A stretch of DNA of 9,882 nucleotides from positions 9,564 through 19,445 of the forward strand of contig NZHJ01000029.1 of the NCBI GenBank assembly GCA_002691265.1. Reading direction: 5' to 3'. The translations under genes were made by a program, and so were the position numbers. The stretch comes from Flavobacteriaceae bacterium. GTDB lineage: Bacteria; Bacteroidota; Bacteroidia; Flavobacteriales; Flavobacteriaceae. The notes below the pieces were generated by a model, which was not told the DNA's origin, ran no database searches, and saw only the letters and a program-made list of their open reading frames with translations. Below, one piece after another: positions 1-7,138 of the stretch (its first letter is position 1; each line of letters starts with the position of its first letter).

Positions 1-412
1 TGAATTCCAAAAATGGTTTTACTGAGTCAGAACCCATATATGGATTGATAGTTAGGCTATCAAAATTCATTTCTGTAAAAAATGATTGAGCATACATTTT
101 ACTTGTATTACCAATATCACCCCTTTTAGCGTCAGCTATTGTAAATATTTCTGGATGGTTATCGTTTATATAATCAATGGTTTTTTTCATGGATTCCCAC
201 CCCTTTACTCCATGAGACTCGTAAAATGCAGTATTTATTTTATATGCAACACAGTATTTATTTGTGTGATCAATAATTGACTTATTAAAATAAAAGATCG
301 GATCATCTTCATTTAATAAAAATTTTGGGATTTTATCTATGTCAGTGTCAAGACCAACACATAAAAAAGAATTTTTATTTTTTATTTGAATTATTAAATC
401 CTCTAATTTCAT
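1..412 (-). CDS. pyrF: Orotidine 5'-phosphate decarboxylase, partial (3' end beyond window)
   Basis: Last enzyme of de novo pyrimidine synthesis, decarboxylating OMP to UMP in the cytoplasm. The minus strand reads open from an ATG at 412 to the window edge and gives 137 N-terminal residues. Near residues 17-24 there is LCVGLDTD, the first phosphate-barrel strand of the family. Residues 54-64 hold the [14 protein letters not shown] segment with Lys58. [11 protein letters not shown] at 94-104 is the diagnostic motif, with catalytic Lys96 between two aspartates. [14 protein letters not shown] follows at 121-134. This pattern fits the longer bacterial type-2 (about 270-residue) form, so roughly half the protein is visible. 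The ATG directly abuts the TAA of prfA with no intervening base, which indicates co-transcription and probably translational coupling. The stop and downstream context are not visible. Confidence 0.95.
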   Translation of the reverse strand, partial: MKLEDLIIQIKNKNSFLCVGLDTDIDKIPKFLLNEDDPIFYFNKSIIDHTNKYCVAYKINTAFYESHGVKGWESMKKTIDYINDNHPEIFTIADAKRGDIGNTSKMYAQSFFTEMNFDSLTINPYMGSDSVKPFLEF

Positions 413-1480
413 TTAGTTATTAGCTTTTAATATTTCAGAATTTTCTGCTAACATTAGCTCATCAATTATTTTTTGAATATCACCGTTTATTATTTTTGGT
501 AAATCATACAGAGTTAAACCAATTCTATGTTCCGTGACTCTACCCTGTGGATAATTATATGTTCTAATTTTTGCGCTTCTGTCTCCGGAAGATACCATGC
601 TTTTTCTTTTCAAAGAATCGGCTTGCCTTCTTTTTTCAACCTCTAGCTCATATAGTCTTGTTCTTAACACCTTCAATGCTTTATCAAGATTCTTGTGTTG
701 TGATTTTTGATCTTGACAACTTACAATAATTCCGGTTGGTTCATGATGTAATTTTATAGCAGAATAGGTTGTATTTACTGACTGACCACCAGGACCAGTG
801 GATGTGGTTCTTTCAATTCTAACATCTTGCATATCTAACTCAACATCAAACTCTTCTGCCTCGGGTAAAACTATTACAGTTGCTGCACTAGTGTGTACTC
901 TTCCCTGTGTTTCCGTTTGAGGAACCCTTTGAACTCTGTGAACACCAGCTTCAAATTTTAAGTTTCCATAAACATCCTCTCCATTTACCTCAAATATAAT
1001 CTCTTTATATCCACCCGAAGTTCCCTCGTTCAAATCAACCAAATTAACAGACCAATTTTTAGATTCAGAAAATTTAGTATACATTCTATATAAATCTCCA
1101 GCAAAAATACTTGCTTCATCACCTCCAGTTCCAGCACGAATTTCAACAACAACATTTTTGGAATCGTCGGGATCTTTGGGGATAAGTAAAACCTTAAGAT
1201 CCTCATCTATTTTTGGAAGCTCAGCTTCGACCTCTTCTAGTTGCATTTTAGCCATTTCAATCATTTCATCATCTTTCTCAATTGAAATTATTTCTTGAGC
1301 CTCTGATTTATTTGCAATCAAATTTTTATAAACTTCCCCCTTGTCAATTATTTTTTTAAGGTCTTTGTACTCCTTGGAAATCTGAATATATCTTTTTTGA
1401 TCAGAAATTATATCTGGCAGTATAATTAGTTCGCTTAATTCAGCAAATCTGTTTTCGACTAATTTTAATTTTTCTAACAC
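413..1480 (-). CDS. prfA: Peptide chain release factor 1
   Basis: Class I release factor that reads UAA and UAG in the ribosomal A site and triggers peptidyl-tRNA hydrolysis. The product has 355 residues, close to the usual RF1 length of about 360. An acidic, helical N-terminal domain (about 1-105) precedes the RAGTGGDEA motif (115-123). The tripeptide anticodon loop is PQT at 187-189 in [14 protein letters not shown]; PxT marks RF1, whereas RF2 has SPF. The catalytic GGQ is at 231-233 in TGPGGQSVN; its Gln is normally methylated by PrmC. The start codon is GTG. An in-frame TAG two codons upstream rules out a longer product, and family members begin MLEKL in the same way. It lies 28 bases after the purM stop, and its own stop touches the pyrF ATG, so it is the middle gene of a three-gene minus-strand operon. 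Confidence 0.98.
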   Translation of the reverse strand: MLEKLKLVENRFAELSELIILPDIISDQKRYIQISKEYKDLKKIIDKGEVYKNLIANKSEAQEIISIEKDDEMIEMAKMQLEEVEAELPKIDEDLKVLLIPKDPDDSKNVVVEIRAGTGGDEASIFAGDLYRMYTKFSESKNWSVNLVDLNEGTSGGYKEIIFEVNGEDVYGNLKFEAGVHRVQRVPQTETQGRVHTSAATVIVLPEAEEFDVELDMQDVRIERTTSTGPGGQSVNTTYSAIKLHHEPTGIIVSCQDQKSQHKNLDKALKVLRTRLYELEVEKRRQADSLKRKSMVSSGDRSAKIRTYNYPQGRVTEHRIGLTLYDLPKIINGDIQKIIDELMLAENSEILKANN

Positions 1481-1508
1481 TACCTAATATTTTCAGATCT
1501 TATTCAAT

Positions 1509-2693
1509 TTAATAATTAAACTCACCAAATTCTGATTTTATGGTAAGTTTTTTTTCATCTGAGCCGACCACTTTTCCGATGATTTTAGCATCAATATCAA
1601 AAGAATTTGAAATGCTAATTATTTCGTCTGCAAAATCTTGTTCTACATATAATTCCATTCTATGACCACAGTTAAATACCTTATACATTTCTTGCCAATT
1701 TGTATTAGATTCTTTATGTATCAACCTAAATAAAAAAGGAACATCAAACAAATTATCCTTAATTACATGTAAATTATCATTAATGAAATGTAATATTTTT
1801 GTTTGAGCTCCACCACTACAATGTATCATACCATTAATATTTTTGTGCCCAATTGAATTGATAATTTTTTTAATTACTGGAGCATAAGTTCTTGTTGGAG
1901 ATAAAACTAATTTTCCAGCATCAATATCAACTTCCGTGAATTTTTCGGTTAATTTTTTTGTTCCAGTGTAAACCAACTCTTCAGGCATATCATTATCATA
2001 ACTTTCAGGGTATTTTTCAGCTAGAATCTTGTTAAAAACATCATGTCTTGCTGAGGTTAGTCCGTTACTTCCCATTCCACCATTATAGTTAGATTCATAT
2101 TTAGCTTTTCCGTGTGAGGCTAATCCAACAATAACATTTCCTGCAGAAATTTTTGAATTATCAATCACTTCATCTTTTTTAATTCTGGCTAAAACAGTAC
2201 TATCAACAATTATTGTTCTAACGAGATCACCAACATCAGCAGTCTCACCTCCGGTCATATGAATATTAATATCACATTGTTTAAGTTCATCGACTAATTC
2301 TTTAGTACCATTGATAATAGCAGAAATTACATCACCTGGAATTTTATTTTTATTCCTTCCGATGGTAGATGATAGCATTATATTTTCAGTGGCACCAACA
2401 CAAATTAAGTCATCGATATTCATTATTAAAGCATCTTGAGCAATTCCCTTCCATACAGAAAGGTCTCCAGTTTCCCTCCAATACATGTATGCTAAAGAAC
2501 TTTTCGTTCCTGCTCCATCAGCATGCATAACGATACAATGTTCATCACTTCCGGTTAAATAATCAGGTACAATTTTGCAGAATGCATTTGGAAAAAGCCC
2601 TCTATCTAAGTTTTTAATTGCATTATGTACATCTTCCTTGGAAGCTGACACTCCACGCTGTAAATATTTATCGGATGTTTTTGAACTTGACAT
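1509..2693 (-). CDS. purM: Phosphoribosylformylglycinamidine cyclo-ligase (AIR synthase), long Bacteroidota form
   Basis: Purine pathway enzyme that closes the imidazole ring of FGAM with ATP to give AIR. The product has 394 residues against about 345 for E. coli PurM, and it is divergent. The AIR-synthase fold motifs are in order: HADGAGTKSSLAY at 57-69 (the usual VDGVGTK), DALIMNIDDLICVGA around 87-101, HMTGGETADV at 145-154, NGLTSAR at 210-216, LSPTRTYAP at 264-272, HCSGG at 291-295, and NCGHRMELY at 341-349 (usual NCGVGM). The last three favour PurM over the related SelD, ThiL and HypE families. The extra length lies mainly at the N terminus and in the 220-265 region. It is the first gene of the purM-prfA-pyrF operon and is divergent from the glutamine synthetase gene. 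A TACTTTTG box lies 16 bases before the ATG. Confidence 0.93.
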   Translation of the reverse strand: MSSSKTSDKYLQRGVSASKEDVHNAIKNLDRGLFPNAFCKIVPDYLTGSDEHCIVMHADGAGTKSSLAYMYWRETGDLSVWKGIAQDALIMNIDDLICVGATENIMLSSTIGRNKNKIPGDVISAIINGTKELVDELKQCDINIHMTGGETADVGDLVRTIIVDSTVLARIKKDEVIDNSKISAGNVIVGLASHGKAKYESNYNGGMGSNGLTSARHDVFNKILAEKYPESYDNDMPEELVYTGTKKLTEKFTEVDIDAGKLVLSPTRTYAPVIKKIINSIGHKNINGMIHCSGGAQTKILHFINDNLHVIKDNLFDVPFLFRLIHKESNTNWQEMYKVFNCGHRMELYVEQDFADEIISISNSFDIDAKIIGKVVGSDEKKLTIKSEFGEFNY

Positions 2694-2708
2694 TGATTAA
2701 TTTGAACA

Positions 2709-2716
2709 CAAAAGTA
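2709..2716 (-). promoter_or_regulatory. Candidate Bacteroidota -7 box for purM operon
   Basis: The minus strand reads TACTTTTG, an exact match to the Bacteroidota sigma-ABfr -7 consensus TAnnTTTG. It ends 16 bases before the purM ATG, which would leave a leader of roughly 8-10 bases. No TTG sits at the preferred 17-23 base distance upstream, so only half of the promoter is visible. In such AT-rich DNA a single match can arise by chance. Confidence 0.45.
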
Positions 2717-2903
2717 TTAAACAAAACACAAAAAATTTAGTAAGAAGCCGATAAGATTTTGAAAATAAAAAAAAAGAAAATTACGTTATTAACAATAAAC
2801 ATTTAAAATGCTTAAAAATTGTGATTTTCATATGAATAAAACCTAATAATTGAAATGTTTATAAAAATATTTTAAAATCAAAAAAAAATTCTCAACGATT
2901 TTC

Positions 2904-2928
2904 AAATTTATTGATATATTATAAATTT
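2904..2928. repeat. 8-bp inverted repeat upstream of glutamine synthetase gene
   Basis: AAATTTAT at 2904-2911 and its exact reverse complement ATAAATTT at 2921-2928 flank a 9-base spacer, 37 bases before the class II glutamine synthetase ATG. The position and size would suit an operator. However, the 2694-2965 intergenic region is so AT-rich that a dyad of this size is expected about once by chance. The rest of that region contains no TAnnTTTG box facing the gene, no sigma-54 -24/-12 GG/GC pair and no RNA element I recognise. Confidence 0.25.
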
Positions 2929-2965
2929 ATTTTAATCCAATAATTAACTATTATATTTTTTAAAA

Positions 2966-3970
2966 ATGAGCACAGCAAAACTAGAATATATTTGGCTTGA
3001 CGGATATGTTCCTACGCAAAATATGCGTAGTAAAACAAAAATATTAAAGGACTTCGATGGAAAGCTTGAAAGTTGTCCAGTATGGGCATTTGATGGTAGT
3101 TCCACTCTACAAGCAGAAGGTGGATCTTCTGATTGTTTATTAAAACCTGTAGCAATTTATCCTGATCCAACAAGAGAGAATGGATTCCTTGTTATGACTG
3201 AGGTATTAAATCCTGATGGTTCACCTCACGCATCTAATGGTAGAGCAACTATTGATGACGACGACAATGATTTTTGGTTTGGATTTGAACAAGAATATTT
3301 CATTATGGATAACGACACAGATTTACCACTTGGTTTTCCTCCTGGAGGTTATCCTGGTCCACAAGGTTTGTACTACTGTTCTGTAGGCGGTAAAAATACA
3401 CACGGAAGACAATTAGTTGAAGATCATGCAGATATATGTATTGCAGCTGGAATAAATATTGAAGGTATTAATCAAGAGGTTGCATGTGGACAATGGGAAT
3501 TTCAAATTTTTGGAAAAGGTGCAAAAAACGCTGGTGATCAGCTTTGGGTAGCAAGATATATTCTAGATAGGTTAACTGAGGATTATGGTTACTATATTGA
3601 ATATCATCCAAAGCCTGTAAAGGGTGATTGGAATGGATCAGGAATGCATGCAAACTTTTCAAATGAAACTCTCAGAACATGTGGCTCTAAAGAAACTTAT
3701 GAGAAGATTTGTGAAGCTTTCAGACCAGTTGTTGACGAACACATTGCTGTCTACGGTGCATATAATGATCAAAGATTGACAGGACTACATGAAACTCAAT
3801 CAATTGATCAATTTAGCTATGGTGTTTCTGATAGAGGTGCATCGATCAGAATTCCTATTATAACTGTTGAGAAAGGTTATAAGGGATGGTTGGAGGATAG
3901 ACGTCCTGCATCAAACGCAGACCCATATAAAATTGCAGCTAGAATTATTAAGACTGTCAAGTCAGCTTAA
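2966..3970 (+). CDS. Glutamine synthetase, class II (eukaryotic-type GSII)
   Basis: Catalyses ATP-dependent amidation of glutamate to glutamine, the main ammonium-assimilation step. The 334-residue length and motif set match GSII, not the ~470-residue GSI or ~730-residue GSIII. A beta-grasp N-terminal part (about 1-90) contains EYIWLDG at 7-13 and WAFDGSST at 40-47, with the ammonium-site Asp43. The catalytic domain has GFEQEYF at 106-112 (metal ligands Glu108 and Glu110), GGYPGPQGLYYC at 127-138 as in plant GS, NQEVACGQWEFQ at 169-180 (Glu171, Glu178), WNGSGMHANFS at 222-232 (His228), GLHET at 273-277 with the flexible-loop Glu, and EDRRPASNADPY at 310-321. No adenylylation-site tyrosine segment of the GSI kind is present. 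It is monocistronic, between a divergent purM and an intrinsic terminator. The symbol is left open because glnA and glnII are both used. Confidence 0.95.
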   Translation: MSTAKLEYIWLDGYVPTQNMRSKTKILKDFDGKLESCPVWAFDGSSTLQAEGGSSDCLLKPVAIYPDPTRENGFLVMTEVLNPDGSPHASNGRATIDDDDNDFWFGFEQEYFIMDNDTDLPLGFPPGGYPGPQGLYYCSVGGKNTHGRQLVEDHADICIAAGINIEGINQEVACGQWEFQIFGKGAKNAGDQLWVARYILDRLTEDYGYYIEYHPKPVKGDWNGSGMHANFSNETLRTCGSKETYEKICEAFRPVVDEHIAVYGAYNDQRLTGLHETQSIDQFSYGVSDRGASIRIPIITVEKGYKGWLEDRRPASNADPYKIAARIIKTVKSA

Positions 3971-3995
3971 AAAATCAATTTAAGTTTTATGAAAT

Positions 3996-4024
3996 AAGGG
4001 ATTATGAAAATAGTCCCTTTTTTT
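3996..4024 (+). terminator. Intrinsic terminator of glutamine synthetase gene
   Basis: AAGGGATTA pairs with TAGTCCCTT to make a 9-bp stem (one T-G wobble) closed by the six-base loop TGAAAA, and the 3' arm runs into seven Ts. It starts 26 bases after the glutamine synthetase stop. The T-run overlaps the stop codon of the converging antiporter gene. Read from the minus strand the hairpin is followed only by ATTTC, so it is a weaker terminator in that direction. Confidence 0.85.
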
Positions 4025-4961
4025 ATTGTACAAATGCTATATAAATAAAGTATAAGTACATAGAAAACAATATAAAACCTTTAAAACCGGTTAAATAATT
4101 TTTTCTTGGAATTGCAGCTAGAATAATTACAATTAATGCGAAAATTAACATCCAAATAATATCTCTTTGAATTATTTCTTCAGCGATTGGAATCTCTTTA
4201 ATCATTGCTGTTATCCCAAGGACAGATCCAATATTGTAAATATTTGACCCAATTAAGTTTCCTACAGAGATACCTCCTTCTTTTTTAGCAATTGCCACCA
4301 AGGATGCTGCCAATTCGGGAACACTAGTTCCAATAGCAACAATGGTTACTGAAATAACTGCCTCACTTATACTAATTTGTTTAGCAAGATTTACAGCTCC
4401 ATCGACAAGAAATTCAGATCCAAAATAAAGAGTAATCGATGAGATAATTAACCAAACAAAAATTTTAAAATTTGACGTTTTTAATAATTCATCGTCGATG
4501 CTTCCCTTAAAGTCAAGATAATTGGATTTTTTTATAATAGTTAAAGTGAAAAATATTAATATCAAGAAAAGTATTAGACCTTCATGTTTTTGCAAAACAC
4601 TGTCTTGTGATATGAAAAACCAAATTAGTAAAGAAAAGAAGAACATCCACGGCCAGTCCCTTTTATAAAAATAATTATCTACAGTAATTTTCCCAGGAAT
4701 AGAAATAAGCCCTAGAACTAAGCCTATATTTGCAATATTTGAACCAATTACATTGTTTATAGCAATAGACGGTGAATTATTTAATGCAGCGTTAACACTA
4801 ACTATTAATTCCGGCAGTGATGTAGCAAAAGAAACAACAGTCATTCCAATAACAAACTTGGAAATATTAAATTTCAATGATAATGCTACGGATGATCTCA
4901 CGATAAATTCACCTCCGACGACAAGCAAAAGAAAACCTAAAAAAATGAAAAATATATTCAT
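4023..4961 (-). CDS. CaCA-family calcium/sodium antiporter (YrbG-like)
   Basis: Inner-membrane cation antiporter of the Ca2+/cation antiporter superfamily, likely exchanging Na+ (or K+/H+) for Ca2+; the ion is not readable from sequence. The 312-residue protein (E. coli YrbG is 325) has about ten hydrophobic segments in two inverted halves. The alpha-1 repeat is at about 39-84, with TSLPE (47-51, ion-binding Glu51) and NNVIGSNIANIGLVLG. The alpha-2 repeat is at about 204-249, with TSVPE (212-216, Glu216) and GNLIGSNIYNIGSVLG. The alpha-1 GNxxGSN motif begins with Asn in place of Gly. A charged loop at about 143-165 separates the halves. Its ATG lies directly after the TAA of the endonuclease gene, so it is expressed from that gene's promoter with likely translational coupling. 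The same gene pair should be looked for elsewhere, because the functional link is not obvious. Confidence 0.93.
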   Translation of the reverse strand: MNIFFIFLGFLLLVVGGEFIVRSSVALSLKFNISKFVIGMTVVSFATSLPELIVSVNAALNNSPSIAINNVIGSNIANIGLVLGLISIPGKITVDNYFYKRDWPWMFFFSLLIWFFISQDSVLQKHEGLILFLILIFFTLTIIKKSNYLDFKGSIDDELLKTSNFKIFVWLIISSITLYFGSEFLVDGAVNLAKQISISEAVISVTIVAIGTSVPELAASLVAIAKKEGGISVGNLIGSNIYNIGSVLGITAMIKEIPIAEEIIQRDIIWMLIFALIVIILAAIPRKNYLTGFKGFILFSMYLYFIYIAFVQ

Positions 4962-6095
4962 TTATCTGAAAATAATTTTAGAATTTATAACTCTGTGATT
5001 ATTTGAGACTTTTAGTAAATAAACACCACTATTTAAGTTCAATTTTATCGAATTTATGTTGGTCACTTCTCTATCAAATATTTTTTGACCTGTTAGTGAA
5101 AATATTTCAATTTTTTCATTTTGAAGTTCTTCCGTAAAATTCAAAATACCATTAGTTGGATTTGGGAAAATGGTTAAATCATTATCAAATCTAATATTGT
5201 TATAACTTAAACTTTCGTTCCAATTTTGACCAAAGTTTTCTCCCCACAGAAAGTTAACCAAATTTGGGTGATCAATAAAGGGATTCCTGTTTTGTTGAAA
5301 TCCAAAAATTACCTCATTTCGATTTATTTCAAAGTCATCAACAGGATCATCAAAATGCCATTGAATTAATGAAGAGAGCTTACCCAATATAGGGTCATTA
5401 TTCCCCAGTGTTGTATAATCAACTAATTCTAAATCAAAACTATTATTATTATGGTCATAACCAGGATCATAACGCACAACCATGTAAAACAATATCCTGG
5501 CAATATCCCCCTTTACAAAGTCAGATGGCTCCCAACTATCAGAATCAGTTAGACAGTCTGAAGCCTCAGAGTGCTGACTACCACCAAAATCATAATCTTT
5601 TGTTCCTCTAGAAGAATTAACAGAACGATCACTTGGCTTTAAATTATGAACATCAGTATAAGCATTATCGTCCTCATCTGGAAAACCATGAGATTTCGGC
5701 CAAACATGTTCCCTGTTCCACGAATTATTTTGTGTACCATTTCCGTTTTCATACTGGGAATAATTTCCACTGCCATCTCTGTATTCCTTATCTTGTGATC
5801 GTCCTGTATACACAAGTATCATATTATCATGATTTTCAGGATCTTGATCTGATAATTGCAAAATATCCCATGTATCAGTTGATGATGAAGTATATGGAAA
5901 AACTGTATGGTTTGAAATTATTTGATGCAGTGCCTCTTTTAGTTGCTCAGATGATTTACCATTAGCCTCTTGGTAATAGTCTTGAGGGATACTTGCTTGA
6001 ACTATACCATACGTTGGATCAAAGGAGGATCCAAAATCTGACTGAGAATAGGTGTTTAATACGAATGTAACTAATAGTATAACTAAAAATCTCAT
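4962..6095 (-). CDS. Secreted endonuclease I (EndA/NucM family) with C-terminal T9SS sorting domain
   Basis: Probable extracellular or surface nuclease for DNA (and perhaps RNA), exported by Sec and then the type IX system. A signal peptide occupies about 1-18 (hydrophobic core, then TYSQ). The nuclease domain has NREHVWPKS at 127-135 with the general-base His130, DVHNLKPSDRSVNSSRG at 148-164 with metal-binding Asn160 of the beta-beta-alpha-metal fold, KGDIARILFYMVVRYD at 195-210, and NRNEVIFGFQQNRNPFIDHP at 258-277. The C-terminal 70 residues form a type A sorting domain: IFPNPTNGILNF (309-320), IEIFSLTGQKIF (329-340), LNSGVYLLKV (354-363), ending KIIFR. The 377-residue length reflects this tail; plain EndA is about 235. 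Only one cysteine remains in the mature region, unlike disulfide-rich Vvn-type enzymes. The start is fixed by an in-frame TGA two codons upstream. Role: nutrient (phosphate, nucleoside) scavenging or matrix DNA turnover is inferred. Confidence 0.93.
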   Translation of the reverse strand: MRFLVILLVTFVLNTYSQSDFGSSFDPTYGIVQASIPQDYYQEANGKSSEQLKEALHQIISNHTVFPYTSSSTDTWDILQLSDQDPENHDNMILVYTGRSQDKEYRDGSGNYSQYENGNGTQNNSWNREHVWPKSHGFPDEDDNAYTDVHNLKPSDRSVNSSRGTKDYDFGGSQHSEASDCLTDSDSWEPSDFVKGDIARILFYMVVRYDPGYDHNNNSFDLELVDYTTLGNNDPILGKLSSLIQWHFDDPVDDFEINRNEVIFGFQQNRNPFIDHPNLVNFLWGENFGQNWNESLSYNNIRFDNDLTIFPNPTNGILNFTEELQNEKIEIFSLTGQKIFDREVTNINSIKLNLNSGVYLLKVSNNHRVINSKIIFR

Positions 6096-6099
6096 TGGT

Positions 6100-6107
6100 C
6101 AAAGATA
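6100..6107 (-). promoter_or_regulatory. Candidate -7 box immediately before endonuclease start
   Basis: The minus strand reads TATCTTTG, an exact TAnnTTTG match, only four bases before the endonuclease ATG. Transcription from it would begin at or within the start codon and give a leaderless message. The nearest upstream TTG is 28 bases away, beyond the usual spacing, so the assignment rests on the -7 element alone. Confidence 0.38.
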
Positions 6108-6203
6108 ATGCATTTAATAGTTTATTTTTTAAGCCCAATAAAAATTATACTAGACATATATTATTGATAAAATAACTGGCATAGGGTTTGTTCTAAATTA
6201 GAT

Positions 6204-6599
6204 ATGAAATTAAAGCACTACATACTTTTAACTGCATTTATTATTTTCTGTTCTTGCGGAACCCAAAATAATAACATTTCAAAACCCTCAGCAGGTTTAT
6301 CAATTTCACCTGGAGCAACGACACTTCTGGATGTAATTGTTGGTAAATTTCCTGGCATAAGAGTTATAGGCGATAATGTAGCTAATGGAAATCCAAAAAT
6401 ATTAATCAGAGGAGGAAGTCTCTCTATTAATAACCAGGCCTATGCAATTTTTGACGTGGATGGTTCTTTACAAACCGATTTTCCGTCATATCTGGATCCT
6501 CAGCAAGTAAAAAGTATTTCTATATTAAAATCACTTTCCGCTACAAATAGATATGGTGGAATCGCTATTGGTGGTGTAATTATAATTAAACTCAAATGA
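6204..6599 (+). CDS. Free-standing TonB-receptor plug-domain lipoprotein (SusC-like plug)
   Basis: Small 131-residue lipoprotein. The N terminus MKLKHYILLTAFIIFCSCG is a lipoprotein signal, most likely lipidated at Cys18 (Cys16 is the alternative). A short linker follows, then about 40-131 resembles the plug of SusC-type TonB-dependent receptors: LLDVIVGKFPGIRV (usual LQGKVPGVxV), GNPKILIRGG at 62-71, a degenerate FDVDG (usual YVVDGV), and DPQQVKSISILKSLSATNRYG with a GGVIIIKLK end (usual ESIEVLKDASATAIYG, GVILITTK). There is no beta-barrel and no TonB box. The intact lipobox and tight coupling to the next gene argue against a truncated receptor pseudogene. The gene is divergent from the endonuclease and overlaps the SOUL gene start by ATGA. 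A near-consensus promoter with a 3-base gap (TAgggTTTG, 6182-6190) precedes it. Role unknown; protein-protein contact at the outer membrane is one inference. Confidence 0.8.
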   Translation: MKLKHYILLTAFIIFCSCGTQNNNISKPSAGLSISPGATTLLDVIVGKFPGIRVIGDNVANGNPKILIRGGSLSINNQAYAIFDVDGSLQTDFPSYLDPQQVKSISILKSLSATNRYGGIAIGGVIIIKLK

Positions 6600-7138
6600 A
6601 ATATATTTTATTAACACTATTTATGATTTTTAGTACAACTAAATATGAAACCCAGAAATATGATCTGGTTTTTTCTGAAGATGATTTTGAAATAAGATTT
6701 TATCATTCGTCTTTAAAGGCAAAAGTTGTTTCTCAAAGAAATGCTAATGGTAACTTTTATAAGTTGTTTCAATTTATTAGTGGTAACAATTCAAAGGGTG
6801 AAAAGATAGCGATGACTACTCCCGTATACATGAAAAATGACGATAATTCTAACACAATGGAATTTGTTATGCCCGCATCATATGATATTGAAACTATCTC
6901 AAAACCAAAAGACGAAAATGTTGTCATTTACGAGTCAGAAGCAAAACATTTTGCATGTATTAGATATGGAGGATATTCAAATACTGGAAAATTTAATATG
7001 CATTCAAAAAAGTTGATCAAGAAGTTGTCAGAGTTAAATATTAAGACTGTCGGAGATTTATTTTATGTTTCTTACAATAGCCCCTATGAAGTTTTTAATA
7101 GACGAAATGAAGTTATGATTGAAATAGAATACAATTAG
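6596..7138 (+). CDS. SOUL-family heme-binding-type protein
   Basis: 180-residue SOUL/HBP family protein. Family members bind heme or tetrapyrrole in some eukaryotes; in bacteria the ligand is rarely proven. A hydrophobic N terminus (1-14) looks like a Sec signal or anchor without a lipobox, so a periplasmic location is likely. Family blocks in order are FSEDDFEIRFYHSSLKAKV (26-44; usual YEVRxY), KGEKIAMTTPVYM (67-79), MEFVMPASYD (88-97), FACIRYGGYS (119-128), and YNSPYEVFNRRNEVMIEI (160-177; usual Y..P..P..RRNEV). Length and motif order are complete for the family. Its ATG overlaps the stop of the plug lipoprotein gene by four bases, so the two are translated from one message. Its own TAG overlaps the converging DUF4920 stop. 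Heme binding is family inference; no CxxCH motif is present. Confidence 0.9.
   Translation: MKYILLTLFMIFSTTKYETQKYDLVFSEDDFEIRFYHSSLKAKVVSQRNANGNFYKLFQFISGNNSKGEKIAMTTPVYMKNDDNSNTMEFVMPASYDIETISKPKDENVVIYESEAKHFACIRYGGYSNTGKFNMHSKKLIKKLSELNIKTVGDLFYVSYNSPYEVFNRRNEVMIEIEYN

Noticed and set aside
86..280. Plus-strand open frame of 64 codons
   Set aside because: It lies antisense to pyrF, whose [11 protein letters not shown] motif and frame are unmistakable; the product has no recognisable features.
1509..2693. SelD, ThiL or HypE instead of PurM
   Set aside because: The LSPTRTYAP, HCSGG and NCGHRM series and the purM-prfA-pyrF setting fit AIR synthase; no SelD Cys/Sec motif is present.
3468..3662. 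Minus-strand open frame within the glutamine synthetase gene
   Set aside because: It is a shadow of a strongly conserved coding sequence on the plus strand.
4753..4998. Plus-strand open frame across the antiporter start
   Set aside because: It is antisense to the alpha-1 repeat of the antiporter and extends into the nuclease gene without its own signals.
5408..5965. Two plus-strand open frames inside the endonuclease gene
   Set aside because: Both are antisense to the nuclease catalytic domain; their His, Tyr and Asn-rich products are typical of reverse-complement reading.
6204..6599. Truncated SusC/TonB receptor pseudogene
   Set aside because: An intact lipoprotein signal, a clean stop at the end of the plug and an ATGA overlap with the next gene indicate a purposeful small protein.
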